DNA of 64,000 nt, from contig NZ_JAJGQH010000016.1 of assembly GCF_020783655.1 (NCBI RefSeq), forward strand, positions 62,001 to 126,000, read 5' to 3'. Positions 56,145-64,000 of this stretch are shown here, one piece after another. The DNA is from Xanthomonas melonis (GTDB lineage: Bacteria > Pseudomonadota > Gammaproteobacteria > Xanthomonadales > Xanthomonadaceae). The position numbers were made by a program, and so were the translations under genes. Position 1 is the stretch's first letter, and every line of letters starts with the position of its first letter. Below the pieces are notes generated by a model. The model was not told where the DNA came from. It saw nothing but the letters and a program-made list of their open reading frames with translations, and searched no databases.

Positions 56145-56848
56145 TGGCCGGCTTCCTGTTCGCCACTGCCGCGCTCGTGGTCGCTGCCGTGCTGCTGCTC
56201 TCGCTGCCGCTGCTGCGCCATCGCACGCGCGCCGGCACGCGGCGCTATGGCCTGCCGCTGGTGCTGGCACTGGGTCTGCCGTTGGCCACTGCCGGTCTGT
56301 ATCAGATGGTGGGTACGCCGCAGGCGATCAGGGAGCGCATCTACGCCGCGCCCGGCGCCCTCGGCTCGCCTTCCCCGTCCGCTGCCGCCGACAATGCGCC
56401 GGCACCGGACCCCAACGCTGCCGAACAGGCGCAGTGGCAGGCGCTGGACGCCTGGATGCAGCAAGCCAGAACGCACGAGCGCAACGACCGGCCCGCTCAG
56501 GCGCGCGATGCCTATGCGCAGGCGCTCAAGATCGCCCCCGATACCAGTGCGGCCATCGTGGGCTGGATCGCGGCCGACATGGCCACCCGCAGCGACTTCG
56601 CCATCCATGCCGGCGCGCGCACGCGGCTGCAGCAGGTGGTCGCCCGGGAGCCAGACAACCAGCGCGGCCTGTGGCTGCTGGGCATCAGCGATTTCCAGCA
56701 GCACGCATACGCGGCCGCCACTGCGCACTGGCGCCACCTGCATGGATTGCTGGAGGACGGCTCGCCGATGCAGCAGGCGGTCGCCGAGAAGATTGCGGTG
56801 GCCGAATCGATGGCACGTGCGCGGCAGGCCGCGCCGGCCGCACGCTGA
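56138..56848 (+). CDS. ccmI: Cytochrome c maturation TPR protein CcmI
   Basis: CcmI is an apocytochrome c chaperone. The 236-residue product starts MVMAGFLFATAALVVAAVLL, has two membrane helices (about 5-24 and 40-56, LPLVLALGLPLATAGLYQM), and a periplasmic TPR-like part (RPAQARDAYAQALKIAPDTS, RLQQVVAREPDNQRGLWLLG, AYAAATAHWRHLHGLL). It is shorter than the CcmH-fused version in enterobacteria. It closes the operon; a 172-base gap then separates it from the convergent hybrid kinase gene. Confidence 0.9.
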   Translation: MVMAGFLFATAALVVAAVLLLSLPLLRHRTRAGTRRYGLPLVLALGLPLATAGLYQMVGTPQAIRERIYAAPGALGSPSPSAAADNAPAPDPNAAEQAQWQALDAWMQQARTHERNDRPAQARDAYAQALKIAPDTSAAIVGWIAADMATRSDFAIHAGARTRLQQVVAREPDNQRGLWLLGISDFQQHAYAAATAHWRHLHGLLEDGSPMQQAVAEKIAVAESMARARQAAPAAR

Positions 56849-57020
56849 CTCCCACGCGACGCGCTTCCACACTGGCCGTGGGCGACGGCGCGGCGGACCA
56901 ACCAGCGCGCTCCGGCGCCTGGATGTACCGCACCTTGCCTGTCCATTGCCTGCCGTTGCCCATCACAGCGCGGCATGGCGAGTCCCCTTACGCACAGCGC
57001 GCCGGCTGCGCACTGCCGGC

Positions 57021-59093
57021 TCAGACGGACGGGCCCAGCACCTCGTGCAGCTTTGCGCTGAACTCGCCCAGCGTGAAGGGTTTGGCGATCATGCTCATGC
57101 CTTCACCCAGGAACTCGCCGCGATCGCGCGCGGTTTCGGCGTAGCCGGTCATGAAGATCACCGGCAGATCGCCACGCGACTGCCGCGCGATCTCCGCCAA
57201 CTGGCGCCCGTTGAGCCCGGGCAGCCCGACGTCGGTGACCAGCACATCGATCCGCCGCGGCGAGGACAGGATTGGCAGCGCGGCGTCGGCATCGGCCACT
57301 ACTTCGGCCTGATAGCCCAGCTCGCCGAGCAGTTCGGTGATCAGCAAACGCACCTGTTCGTCGTCTTCCACCACCAGCACCTGCTGGCCCTGCCCGGCAC
57401 GTACCGCTCCGTCCTGTGCCTGCGGTTGCGCGGCCTGCACGCTGGCCCCGACCGGCAGATACAGGCTGACCGTCGTGCCGGCGCCCGGTTGCGATTCAAC
57501 CCACACCTGGCCGTTGGACTGCTGCATGAAGCCGTAGATCATCGACATGCCCAGGCCGGTGCCCTGCCCGATCGGCTTGGTGGTGTAGAACGGCTCGAAC
57601 ACGCGCTCCAGCACGTCGGCCGGCATGCCGGTGCCGGTGTCGGTCACCGACACCACTGCGTAGTCGCCCGGTGCCAGCGCAACGCCGCGACCGAGTTCCA
57701 GCGGTTGCTCGGCGACCTGCACATGCCGCGTGGCGATGCACAGCTGCCCGCCATCGGGCATCGCGTCGCGGGCGTTGATGGCCAGGTTGAGCAGTGCGCT
57801 CTCCAGCTGATTCTCGTCCACATACGCCGGTGGCAGTTCCTGGCACAACGCGGTCTCCAGGCGTACCGACTCGCCCAGCGTGCGCGCCAGCAACTCCTGC
57901 AGCGACACCACCAGATCGTTGACCTGCAGATGCCGCGCCTCCAGCGACTGCCGCCGAGAAAACGCCAGCAAGCGCTGGGTCAGCGCGGCCGCGCGCAGGC
58001 CCGATGCCGAGGCGACATCCAGGAAGCGGCCCAGCCCCTCGAACCGCCCCTGGTCGATGCGCAGCCGCGCCAGGTCCAGCGCCGACAGGATGCCGGTGAG
58101 CATGTTGTTGAAATCGTGCGCGATCCCGCCGGTGAGCTGTCCCACCGCTTCCATCTTCTGCGCCTGGCGCAACGCTGCCTCGCTGGATTCGCGCGCCTGC
58201 ATCTGCTGCTGCAACTCGGCGGTGCGTTCGGCCACCTTGGCCTCGAGCAGGCTGGCCTGCTGCTGGATGGATTCCATCGCCATCATGCGCGCGGTCACGT
58301 CGGTCGCGAACACATGGAACCCATCCACCTGGCCGTTCGCGTCCCGACGCGGCATGTAGCGGATCTCCGCATCGCGACGGCGTCCGTCCGCGTGCGGCCA
58401 GCGCGTTTCCACGGTCAACGCCTGCCCGGCCAGCGCCGCTTCGATCCAGCCGCGGCGCTCGGCCACCACCGCCGGCCCCACCACATCCACCAGCGGCCGC
58501 CCGATCACCTCTGCCGGCGGGATGCCGATCCAGTCTTGGTACGCGCGGTTGGCGAAGCGGTACACCAGATGCTTGTCGATGAAGGCGATCAGCACCGGCA
58601 GTGCGTCGGTGACGCGGCGCAGCTCTGCTTCGCTGGCAGCCAGCGCGGCCCGGCCTTCGGCCAGCTGCGCCATCTGATCACGGATCAGGAACTGCTTCTG
58701 CCGCGAGCGCAGTGCGGTGGAGATCGCGCTCAGCAACGATGCCGAACTCAGCGGGCGCTCCAGTTCGATGACATTGGTCATCTCCGGCAGCGGGTCGGCG
58801 CGGCGCCCCTGATACGCACCGCGCGGCGCGCGCAGCAGCACGAAGGGGATATCCGACCACGTCGCCTGCTCTCGCAGGCTCTGCCGCAACGGCTGCAGAT
58901 CCCCGCTCACCGCTTCTTCGGTCAAGACCACAACGCCCGAGCTGTCGCACAGCTCGCCCGCCAAGGCCGCCAGCGATCCATACACCCGCCGCTTCAGCCC
59001 GCGATCGCCAGCGATCGCGGCAATGCTCTCGGCGTCGCGCCCGAAGGGCGCGATGATGTGGACGATCGCGCCATCCGGAGCGTCACTGGTCAA
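57021..59093 (-). CDS. Hybrid sensor histidine kinase (PAS, HisKA, HATPase, receiver)
   Basis: The 690-residue soluble-looking kinase has an N-terminal receiver-like domain without an obvious phosphate-accepting Asp (about 8-130), a PAS domain (about 155-270, LIAFIDKHLVYRFANRAYQDWIG), a short coiled linker, then HisKA with His326 in GGIAHDFNNMLTG. A HATPase follows (NLAINARDAMPDGGQL, DTGTGMPADVLERVFEPFYTTK, GTGLGMSMIYGFMQQSNG) and ends in a C-terminal receiver (VLVVEDDEQVRLLI, VTDVGLPGLNGRQLAE with the phosphorylated Asp). No membrane helix is seen. It overlaps the KaiC-like gene by 11 bases, so the two should be made together. Signal and output are unknown. Confidence 0.94.
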   Translation of the reverse strand: MTSDAPDGAIVHIIAPFGRDAESIAAIAGDRGLKRRVYGSLAALAGELCDSSGVVVLTEEAVSGDLQPLRQSLREQATWSDIPFVLLRAPRGAYQGRRADPLPEMTNVIELERPLSSASLLSAISTALRSRQKQFLIRDQMAQLAEGRAALAASEAELRRVTDALPVLIAFIDKHLVYRFANRAYQDWIGIPPAEVIGRPLVDVVGPAVVAERRGWIEAALAGQALTVETRWPHADGRRRDAEIRYMPRRDANGQVDGFHVFATDVTARMMAMESIQQQASLLEAKVAERTAELQQQMQARESSEAALRQAQKMEAVGQLTGGIAHDFNNMLTGILSALDLARLRIDQGRFEGLGRFLDVASASGLRAAALTQRLLAFSRRQSLEARHLQVNDLVVSLQELLARTLGESVRLETALCQELPPAYVDENQLESALLNLAINARDAMPDGGQLCIATRHVQVAEQPLELGRGVALAPGDYAVVSVTDTGTGMPADVLERVFEPFYTTKPIGQGTGLGMSMIYGFMQQSNGQVWVESQPGAGTTVSLYLPVGASVQAAQPQAQDGAVRAGQGQQVLVVEDDEQVRLLITELLGELGYQAEVVADADAALPILSSPRRIDVLVTDVGLPGLNGRQLAEIARQSRGDLPVIFMTGYAETARDRGEFLGEGMSMIAKPFTLGEFSAKLHEVLGPSV

Positions 59094-60594
59094 CTGCAGG
59101 ATCCAGCAACGGCTCGTCTTCCCCTACGAACTGCGGTGTGCCGGTCAGCACCCCGTGGAACTTCTCCAGCGGCCGGCTCAGACTCAGGCCGCCACTGCCG
59201 ATGTGCAGTTCGCGGATCGAATCTTCGTGCGCACCGCTGCGGTTCTTGATCACCGACAACGCCTTGCGGATACGCCCTTGCGCTTCGAAAAAGCGAAACA
59301 GCACGACGGTGTCGGCCATGTAGGAGATGTTGAGGTTGCCAGTCGCCATGGTACCCACCAAGCCCTGCTGCGGATTGACCAGGAACGTGGTCACGCCGCT
59401 CTGGTTGAGGTACGACAGCAGCTCGTGCATCTGCAGCATCAGCTGTTTTTCCTGCGGCATCGAGGTCAGGTAGCCGTTGAGACTGTCGATCACCAGGATG
59501 CGACAGTTGCGCTCTTCCACGCTGGCGCGGACCGCCCAGGCGAACTCGCCGGGGGTCAGCTCGGCCGGATCCATCTGATGCAGCTCCAGCACCCCCGACG
59601 CCAGGTGCTTGCGCAGATCCATGCCCAGACTGTCGGCACGCGTGAGCAGGGTCCCGGTACGCTCGTCGAACTCCAGCACGCAACAATGCTCGCCCCGCTC
59701 GCAGGCCGCACTCACGTACTGCAGCGCCACGTTGGTCTTGCCCGAGCCGGCCGGCCCGGTCAGCAGCGTGCTGGTACCGCGCAACGGGCCGCCATGCAGC
59801 AACGCGTCGATGCGCTCCACGCCGCTGGAAACCACATCGCCAACGAACGGAACATGATGATCAGAAGCGATCAGCCGCGGATAGATACGCAGCCCGCCGG
59901 TGCTGATGACGACGTCGTGATAGCCGGCGATGAAGTCGACCCCGCGCAGCTTCTGCACCTGCATCCGCCGCCGCGCCGCGCCGAAGTCCAGCGTCATGCG
60001 CTCCAGCGAAATCACGCCGTGGCACATGCTGTGCAGATGCGCATCGCGCTGACCATATTCGCCGGTCAGATCGTCCACCAGAAACACGGTGATGTTGCGC
60101 GGCGCAAAGAACTGCTTGAGCGCCAGCACCTGGCGTCGATAGCGCAACGAATCCTGCGCCAGCAGCCGCAGTTCGGACAAGGAGTCGAACACGACCCGCG
60201 TCGGTTTGACCCGGTCCACTTCGGCCTGGATGAGCTTGATGGTGCCATCCAGCTCCATCTCCCACGGATGCAGGATCGACTGCTGGCGCCCATCGCCCAG
60301 GAACGCCTCGGCCGAGGCGAGTTCGAAGACGTGCAGCGGTTGCAACGACCACGCATGCGAGGCAGCCACCTCGGTGAGCTCGTCGATGGTCTCGGACAGG
60401 GTCACATACAGGCAGCTTTCGCCCCGGGACGCGCCATCGAGCAGGAACTGCAGCGCCATCGTGGTCTTGCCCGAACCAGGTTGGCCTTCGAGCAGATACA
60501 GCCGGTTGGCCGGCAGGCCACCACGGAGAATGCTGTCGAGCCCCGCCGTCCCGGTCGTGATGCGGTTTGCAATCATAGGCTTCACATTTTCCAT
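59083..60594 (-). CDS. KaiC-like double RecA-type ATPase
   Basis: The 503-residue product has two KaiC/RecA domains. Domain 1 begins ITTGTAGLDSILRGGLPANRLYLLEG with Walker A GQPGSGKT at 37-44; domain 2 has Walker A GPAGSGKT at 280-287 and Walker B in RILVIDSLNGYL. Next to the phosphate loops lie TLSE (about 65-68) in domain 1 and FDER (about 309-312) in domain 2, where cyanobacterial KaiC has two adjacent Glu; so one Glu appears replaced in each domain. No KaiA or KaiB is near. In non-cyanobacteria such proteins pair with histidine kinases in stress or light responses. It starts at 60594. Confidence 0.92.
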   Translation of the reverse strand: MENVKPMIANRITTGTAGLDSILRGGLPANRLYLLEGQPGSGKTTMALQFLLDGASRGESCLYVTLSETIDELTEVAASHAWSLQPLHVFELASAEAFLGDGRQQSILHPWEMELDGTIKLIQAEVDRVKPTRVVFDSLSELRLLAQDSLRYRRQVLALKQFFAPRNITVFLVDDLTGEYGQRDAHLHSMCHGVISLERMTLDFGAARRRMQVQKLRGVDFIAGYHDVVISTGGLRIYPRLIASDHHVPFVGDVVSSGVERIDALLHGGPLRGTSTLLTGPAGSGKTNVALQYVSAACERGEHCCVLEFDERTGTLLTRADSLGMDLRKHLASGVLELHQMDPAELTPGEFAWAVRASVEERNCRILVIDSLNGYLTSMPQEKQLMLQMHELLSYLNQSGVTTFLVNPQQGLVGTMATGNLNISYMADTVVLFRFFEAQGRIRKALSVIKNRSGAHEDSIRELHIGSGGLSLSRPLEKFHGVLTGTPQFVGEDEPLLDPAVDQ

Positions 60595-61024
60595 CGGTTC
60601 AATTTATCACGCCCGCACTGCCCAGCCCCGCAGACGCCTGAATAGATCAGCTTGTTTGGTCGACACCCCGCAGCCTGTCCACCTGGAGGTGTGATCGTCG
60701 TACGTTTCCGTTGCATGCGCCATGAAGGGCGCCGAGGTATGCCTCATGGACGTCGACACATCAGCCGTGGCGCGGCATTTTCTTCTTGTTTGCATGCGTT
60801 GCCATCGACACGCGCATCGCGCGTTGTTGGGATCGCTGCGCAATTGCCGCGAACAAGCGCATGAGCAGTGCACGCACGCCACTGACAGCGGATGACGCTA
60901 CCCGTCGCGCGGTACCAGCGACATGCCCGGACACGCGTGCAACGCCGCCGGCCAAGGGCTCCCTCTGCAAGGTGCGCATCGATAAAATCGGCAGGAGGCC
61001 AAGGACTACCGCACGGTTGTAGAC
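60595..61024. other. Divergent intergenic region between the KaiC-like and MarR genes
   Basis: No gene, repeat or clear promoter is recognised in these 430 bases. Short ORFs in the region have no gene-like character or ribosome-binding site. It should contain the promoters of the KaiC-like operon (minus) and of the MarR gene (plus); the latter is preceded by GGAGG-like sequence (GGCAGGAGGCCAAGGA) about 15-25 bases before its ATG. Confidence 0.5.
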
Positions 61025-61489
61025 ATGCACGATCAAGACGACTTCATCCACCCGCAGGCGGCCGTGGCCCCCGGCTATCTGGCCAATCACGCCGCACGGA
61101 TCTTCAACCGGCTGGTCGATGCGCAGCTTCGCCCCCATGGCGTCTCGCTGGCATTGATCGGCCCGATCATGCTGCTGTCCTGGAAAGGCCCGATGCTACA
61201 GCGCGATCTGGTTACCGCCTCGGCAGTGAAACAACCGGCGATGGTGGCATTGCTGGAGAAACTCGAAGGCCTGAAGCTGATCAAGCGCGTGCCCACGCCG
61301 CAGGACCGCCGCGCCGCGCTGGTTTCCCTCACCGCACGCGGCCGCAAGATTGCCGCAATCGGCGGTCAGGTCCTGATCGACATGAACGCGGACGCCCTGC
61401 GCGGTTTCTCCAAGGATGAGGCCGCGCGGATCGTCGTGCTCATGCAGCGCCTGATCGGCAACATGGAGGCGCGCGGTCAAAACATGTAA
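61025..61489 (+). CDS. MarR-family transcriptional regulator
   Basis: The 154-residue product is a winged-helix repressor of the MarR type: ARIFNRLVDAQLRPHGVSLALIGPIMLLSW in the first part, LVTASAVKQPAMVALLEKLEGLKLIKRVPTPQDRRAALVSLTARGRKI for the helix-turn-helix and wing, with the DRR motif and Arg in the wing. It should bind a palindromic operator and leave it on binding a ligand. It lies 37 bases before an FAD monooxygenase gene it probably regulates. An operator-like palindrome lies at its 3' end. Confidence 0.93.
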   Translation: MHDQDDFIHPQAAVAPGYLANHAARIFNRLVDAQLRPHGVSLALIGPIMLLSWKGPMLQRDLVTASAVKQPAMVALLEKLEGLKLIKRVPTPQDRRAALVSLTARGRKIAAIGGQVLIDMNADALRGFSKDEAARIVVLMQRLIGNMEARGQNM

Positions 61490-61505
61490 TATCACCTCTG
61501 ATATT
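61488..61505 (+). promoter_or_regulatory. Operator-like palindrome between the MarR and monooxygenase genes
   Basis: AATATCA and TGATATT form a perfect seven-base inverted repeat with a CCTC spacer. It covers the last bases of the MarR stop codon and lies 21 bases before the ATG of the FAD monooxygenase. MarR proteins bind AT-rich palindromes of about this size. I saw no copy in front of the marR gene itself. Confidence 0.55.
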
Positions 61506-61526
61506 CATTGCTCGAGGTGATTCGGC

Positions 61527-62711
61527 ATGACGCGGCGCATTCTCATCACCGGCGCGAGCATCGCCGGCAATACCGTTGCCTGGGCGCTGGCACGCCTGGG
61601 TTTCGAGGTCACGGTGGTGGAGCATGCTCCGCACTTCCGCGACGGTGGCCAGAACATCGACGTGCGCGGCGTCGGCCGCCAGGTGTTGCAGCGCATGTCG
61701 CTGGAACAACAGGCGCTCGACCAGGGCACCGGCGAGGAAGGCACAGCCTGGATCGACGCACACGGCGATGCCGTTGCCACCTTCAAGACCGACGATCTCG
61801 ACGGCGACGGCCCCACTGCCGAGTTGGAGATCCTGCGTGGCGATCTCGCACGCCTGATATACGATGCCGCGCGCGACACCGTCGACTATCGCTTCGGAGA
61901 CCGCATCGCCCGCATCGACGACGGTGCAGACGCGGCAACGGTCACCTTCCAGAGCGGGCGCTGCGACTGCTTCGATGCGGTGATCGTAGCCGAAGGCGTT
62001 GGCTCGTCCACGCGCGATCTTCTCTTTCCAGGCGAAAACGATCCGCGCTGGATGGATCTGACCATTGCCTACTTCACCATCGCACGCACCGCCGACGACG
62101 ACCGCCTGTGGCGCTGGTATCACACCACCGGCGGCCGCAGCATTTCATTGCGCCCGGACCGGCATGGGACCACCCGCGCCATGCTCTCGCTGCAAAAACC
62201 TCCCGAGGGCGAGCAGGACTGGAGCGTCGCCAGACAGCAGGCCTATCTGCGCGAGCGCTTTGCCGATGCCGGCTGGCAGGCGACCCGGGTGCTGGAAGGC
62301 ATGGACACCACCGACGACTTCTACTTCGACGTGCTGCGTCAGGTGCGCATGCCACGCTGGCGCAAGGGCCGCGTCCTGCTGACCGGCGACGCCGCCTGGT
62401 GCGTGACCCCGTTGGGTGGCCTCGGGGCCACCTTGGCAATCACCGGCGGCTATGTGCTGGCCAATGAAATCGCGCGCGGGCACACCCTGGAAGACGCCGC
62501 TGCGGCATACGAGGCTGCCATGCGCCCGATGGTGGACAGCGTGCAGGGCATTCCCAAGCTCGGGCCACGGCTGATGAACCCACACAGCCGGCTAGGCATT
62601 CATCTGCTCCACGCCGCCCTGAAACTCGCCAGCCAGCCCAGCGTACAGAATCTGGCGGTTCCGCTGATGACACCGTCGATCGAGGAACCGGATCTGTCGC
62701 GTTACGACTGA
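61527..62711 (+). CDS. FAD-dependent monooxygenase (TetX/PHBH type)
   Basis: The 394-residue product has the FAD-binding Rossmann motif ILITGASIAGNTVAWALARLGFEVTVVEHAP at its start (GxSxxG), and RGVGRQVLQRMSLEQQ near residue 47. Further on, VLLTGDAAWCVTPLGGLGATLAITGGYVLANE around residue 290-322 includes the GD motif, as in class A flavoprotein hydroxylases. Such enzymes hydroxylate aromatic or drug-like substrates with NAD(P)H and O2. The substrate is unknown. The MarR gene upstream suggests induction by the substrate, as is common for detoxification enzymes. Confidence 0.92.
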   Translation: MTRRILITGASIAGNTVAWALARLGFEVTVVEHAPHFRDGGQNIDVRGVGRQVLQRMSLEQQALDQGTGEEGTAWIDAHGDAVATFKTDDLDGDGPTAELEILRGDLARLIYDAARDTVDYRFGDRIARIDDGADAATVTFQSGRCDCFDAVIVAEGVGSSTRDLLFPGENDPRWMDLTIAYFTIARTADDDRLWRWYHTTGGRSISLRPDRHGTTRAMLSLQKPPEGEQDWSVARQQAYLRERFADAGWQATRVLEGMDTTDDFYFDVLRQVRMPRWRKGRVLLTGDAAWCVTPLGGLGATLAITGGYVLANEIARGHTLEDAAAAYEAAMRPMVDSVQGIPKLGPRLMNPHSRLGIHLLHAALKLASQPSVQNLAVPLMTPSIEEPDLSRYD

Positions 62712-63027
62712 GCCAGCCCAGGGCACCAGCGCCGGAGCCCGCCATCGCCACCCGATGATCGCCAGCAAGCGGCGACCAGCCTTGCGTTGCTGCGCTGCAT
62801 CCCCGCATGCGGCTCTGCGCGCGTCTGCCCACGGCAGGACGCCAATCAGAGCTGAATCGGCGTCACCCAGCAGGTCAAGAACCAACGGCCGAAGCCGCTA
62901 ACCAAGGTTGCGCGCATTTTCCCGCGCACGCCCGTCGTGCCCACCGGCGGCGTCGCCTCGCCTGCTCTCCACTCCTGCCACGGCCGGGGTGCCCTCTTCT
63001 CCCGCCAGCCGGATCGTCGATCTTCCC
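62712..63027. other. Intergenic region holding the promoter of the chemoreceptor gene
   Basis: No gene is seen in these 316 bases. The only signal recognised is a sigma-28-like promoter at 62875-62901. The -10 to ATG distance is about 125 bases, so the leader would be long. Confidence 0.5.
62875..62901 (+). promoter_or_regulatory. Sigma-28 (FliA)-like promoter upstream of the chemoreceptor gene
   Basis: TCAA at 62875-62878, a 15-base spacer and GCCGCTAA at 62894-62901 match the flagellar consensus TAAA-N15-GCCGATAA at three of four and seven of eight positions. FliA commonly drives chemoreceptor genes, so it fits the downstream gene. Prediction only; the leader to the ATG would be over 100 bases. 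Confidence 0.55.
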
Positions 63028-64000
63028 ATGCATCTGCTTTCGAATCTGCGCATTGGCCAGCGCCTGGCCCTCGGTTTTCTCTCGCTCATCGTGCTGATGG
63101 TGATCCTCACCGTGGTCGGCATCCAGCGTGTCCGCAGCATCGACCGGCAACTCACCGCCATCAATGAGGTCAACAGCGTCAAACAGCGCTATGCGATCAA
63201 TTTCCGCGGCAGCGTGCACGACCGCGCGATCGCCTTGCGCGATGTGGTCCTGATGAAGGACCCGGCAGATCGCCACGCTGCCGAGCAATCGATCGACAGG
63301 CTCGCCGCCGACTATGCCCGCTCGGCGCAGCCGCTGGACGACATGCTCGCCGCGTCTACCGATGGCAAGGAGAAGGCTATCCTCGAGCGGATCAAGTCCA
63401 TCGAGCAGCGCACCATGCCGCTGATCGCGCAGGTGCGTGCATCTCGCGAAGCCGAAGACACATCGAACGCAGAGCAGCAATTGCTGCAACAGGCACGACC
63501 AGCCTTCATTGACTGGCTGGCCAGCATCAATGCGTTCATCGACCTGCAGGAAGCCAAGAACCGTGCAGCCGCCAAGGACGCCGTCGCCACCGCGCGCGGC
63601 TTCGCCCTGCTGATGGTGCTGTCCACCGTCGTCGCCTTGCTGCTGGGCGCAGCCATTGCCTTCCTGCTGACCCGCAGCGTGGTGCTGCCGCTGCGTCAAT
63701 CGCTGCAGCTGGCACAGCGCATCAGTCAGGGCGACCTGCGCAGCCCGGACATCGGCGCGCGCAACGACGAATCCGGCCAGCTGCTGCGCGCCATGCAACA
63801 GATGCAACGTCGCCTGCAGGAAGTGATTTCGGCCCAGCGCGACATGGCCGCGCGCCACGATGCGGGCCAGATCAGCTATCGCACCGACGCCCAGCGCTTC
63901 CCCGGCGAATACGGCCATATGGTGCAGGACACCAACGCGCTGGTGGACGCGCACGTGCAGACCCAGCTCCGCATGACCGAGGTCATGGGCCGTTATGCAG
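63028..64000 (+). CDS. Methyl-accepting chemotaxis protein, N-terminal part
   Basis: The gene runs off the right edge; 324 codons are present. The protein begins MHLLSNLRIGQRLALGFLSLIVLMVILTVVG (membrane helix 1 about 11-31) and has a periplasmic four-helix-bundle sensor domain (about 32-185, KQRYAINFRGSVHDRAIALRDVVL). A second membrane helix follows (FALLMVLSTVVALLLGAAIAFLL about 192-214) and then a HAMP domain (TRSVVLPLRQSLQLAQRISQGDLRS). The methyl-accepting signalling part is beyond the window. The layout is that of a Tar/Tsr-like chemoreceptor; the ligand is unknown. Confidence 0.9.
   Translation, partial: MHLLSNLRIGQRLALGFLSLIVLMVILTVVGIQRVRSIDRQLTAINEVNSVKQRYAINFRGSVHDRAIALRDVVLMKDPADRHAAEQSIDRLAADYARSAQPLDDMLAASTDGKEKAILERIKSIEQRTMPLIAQVRASREAEDTSNAEQQLLQQARPAFIDWLASINAFIDLQEAKNRAAAKDAVATARGFALLMVLSTVVALLLGAAIAFLLTRSVVLPLRQSLQLAQRISQGDLRSPDIGARNDESGQLLRAMQQMQRRLQEVISAQRDMAARHDAGQISYRTDAQRFPGEYGHMVQDTNALVDAHVQTQLRMTEVMGRYA

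Overview
The window is a GC-rich, densely packed stretch of a gammaproteobacterial chromosome, most likely Xanthomonas or a close relative in the Xanthomonadaceae. This is inferred from the ancestral gene order pyrG-kdsA-(membrane gene)-eno-ftsB-ispD-ispF-truD-surE-pcm-yqaA-nlpD, the protein sequences, and the dispersed GGGATTC-type heptamer and CCCCTCTCCC/GGGAGAGGGG palindromes. No rRNA, tRNA, CRISPR array, transposase or phage gene was found. Species cannot be decided from sequence reading alone.

Layout. (1) 1-12.7 kb: housekeeping block, mostly minus strand: the end of rlmE, then nlpD, a YqaA/DedA protein, pcm, surE, truD, ispF, ispD, ftsB, eno, kdsA, pyrG and a small secreted protein; yhbY, a Mth938-like gene and an Smr gene run on plus. 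(2) 12.9-25.3 kb: parE, a secreted S10 carboxypeptidase, a YdcF-like protein, a Pit phosphate transporter with its DUF47 partner, a CorC/HlyC membrane protein with ExoD, two flavoenzymes and an MFS transporter. (3) 25.3-31.2 kb: an accessory module of an ABC exporter and HPr-kinase-like ATPase, divergent from a cobalamin-type radical SAM enzyme and a PF14907-type nucleotidyltransferase. (4) 31.5-45.2 kb: a minus-strand cell-surface glycan locus. Its upstream operon (fdtA, acetyltransferase, propeller glycosidase-like gene, FemAB/GNAT gene, fdtB, wzx, GT2, wzy, wzz) is tightly overlapped, and a long hairpin separates it from a second operon (methyltransferase, amidohydrolase, methyltransferase, two GT4). 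(5) 45.5-51.6 kb: a plus-strand redox and stress block: cytochrome b561, an outer-membrane-like protein with one haem-c motif, a small cytochrome c, a TIGR02001-like protein, an ECF sigma factor, its zinc-finger anti-sigma factor and a subtilase. (6) 51.6-56.8 kb: ccmCDEFGHI for cytochrome c maturation, with ccmA and ccmB not in the window. (7) 57-64 kb: a KaiC-like double ATPase overlapped by a hybrid histidine kinase, a MarR/FAD-monooxygenase pair with an operator-like palindrome, and the start of a chemoreceptor gene behind a sigma-28-like promoter.

The parts that best merit study as possibly undescribed systems are the kinase/radical SAM/nucleotidyltransferase/ABC module next to the glycan locus, the amidohydrolase-methyltransferase-glycosyltransferase operon, the cytochrome b561/c block beside an ECF-subtilase unit, the KaiC-histidine kinase pair, and the heptamer arrays that repeatedly cover stop codons. 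One of these arrays appears to have extended IspD by about 38 residues.
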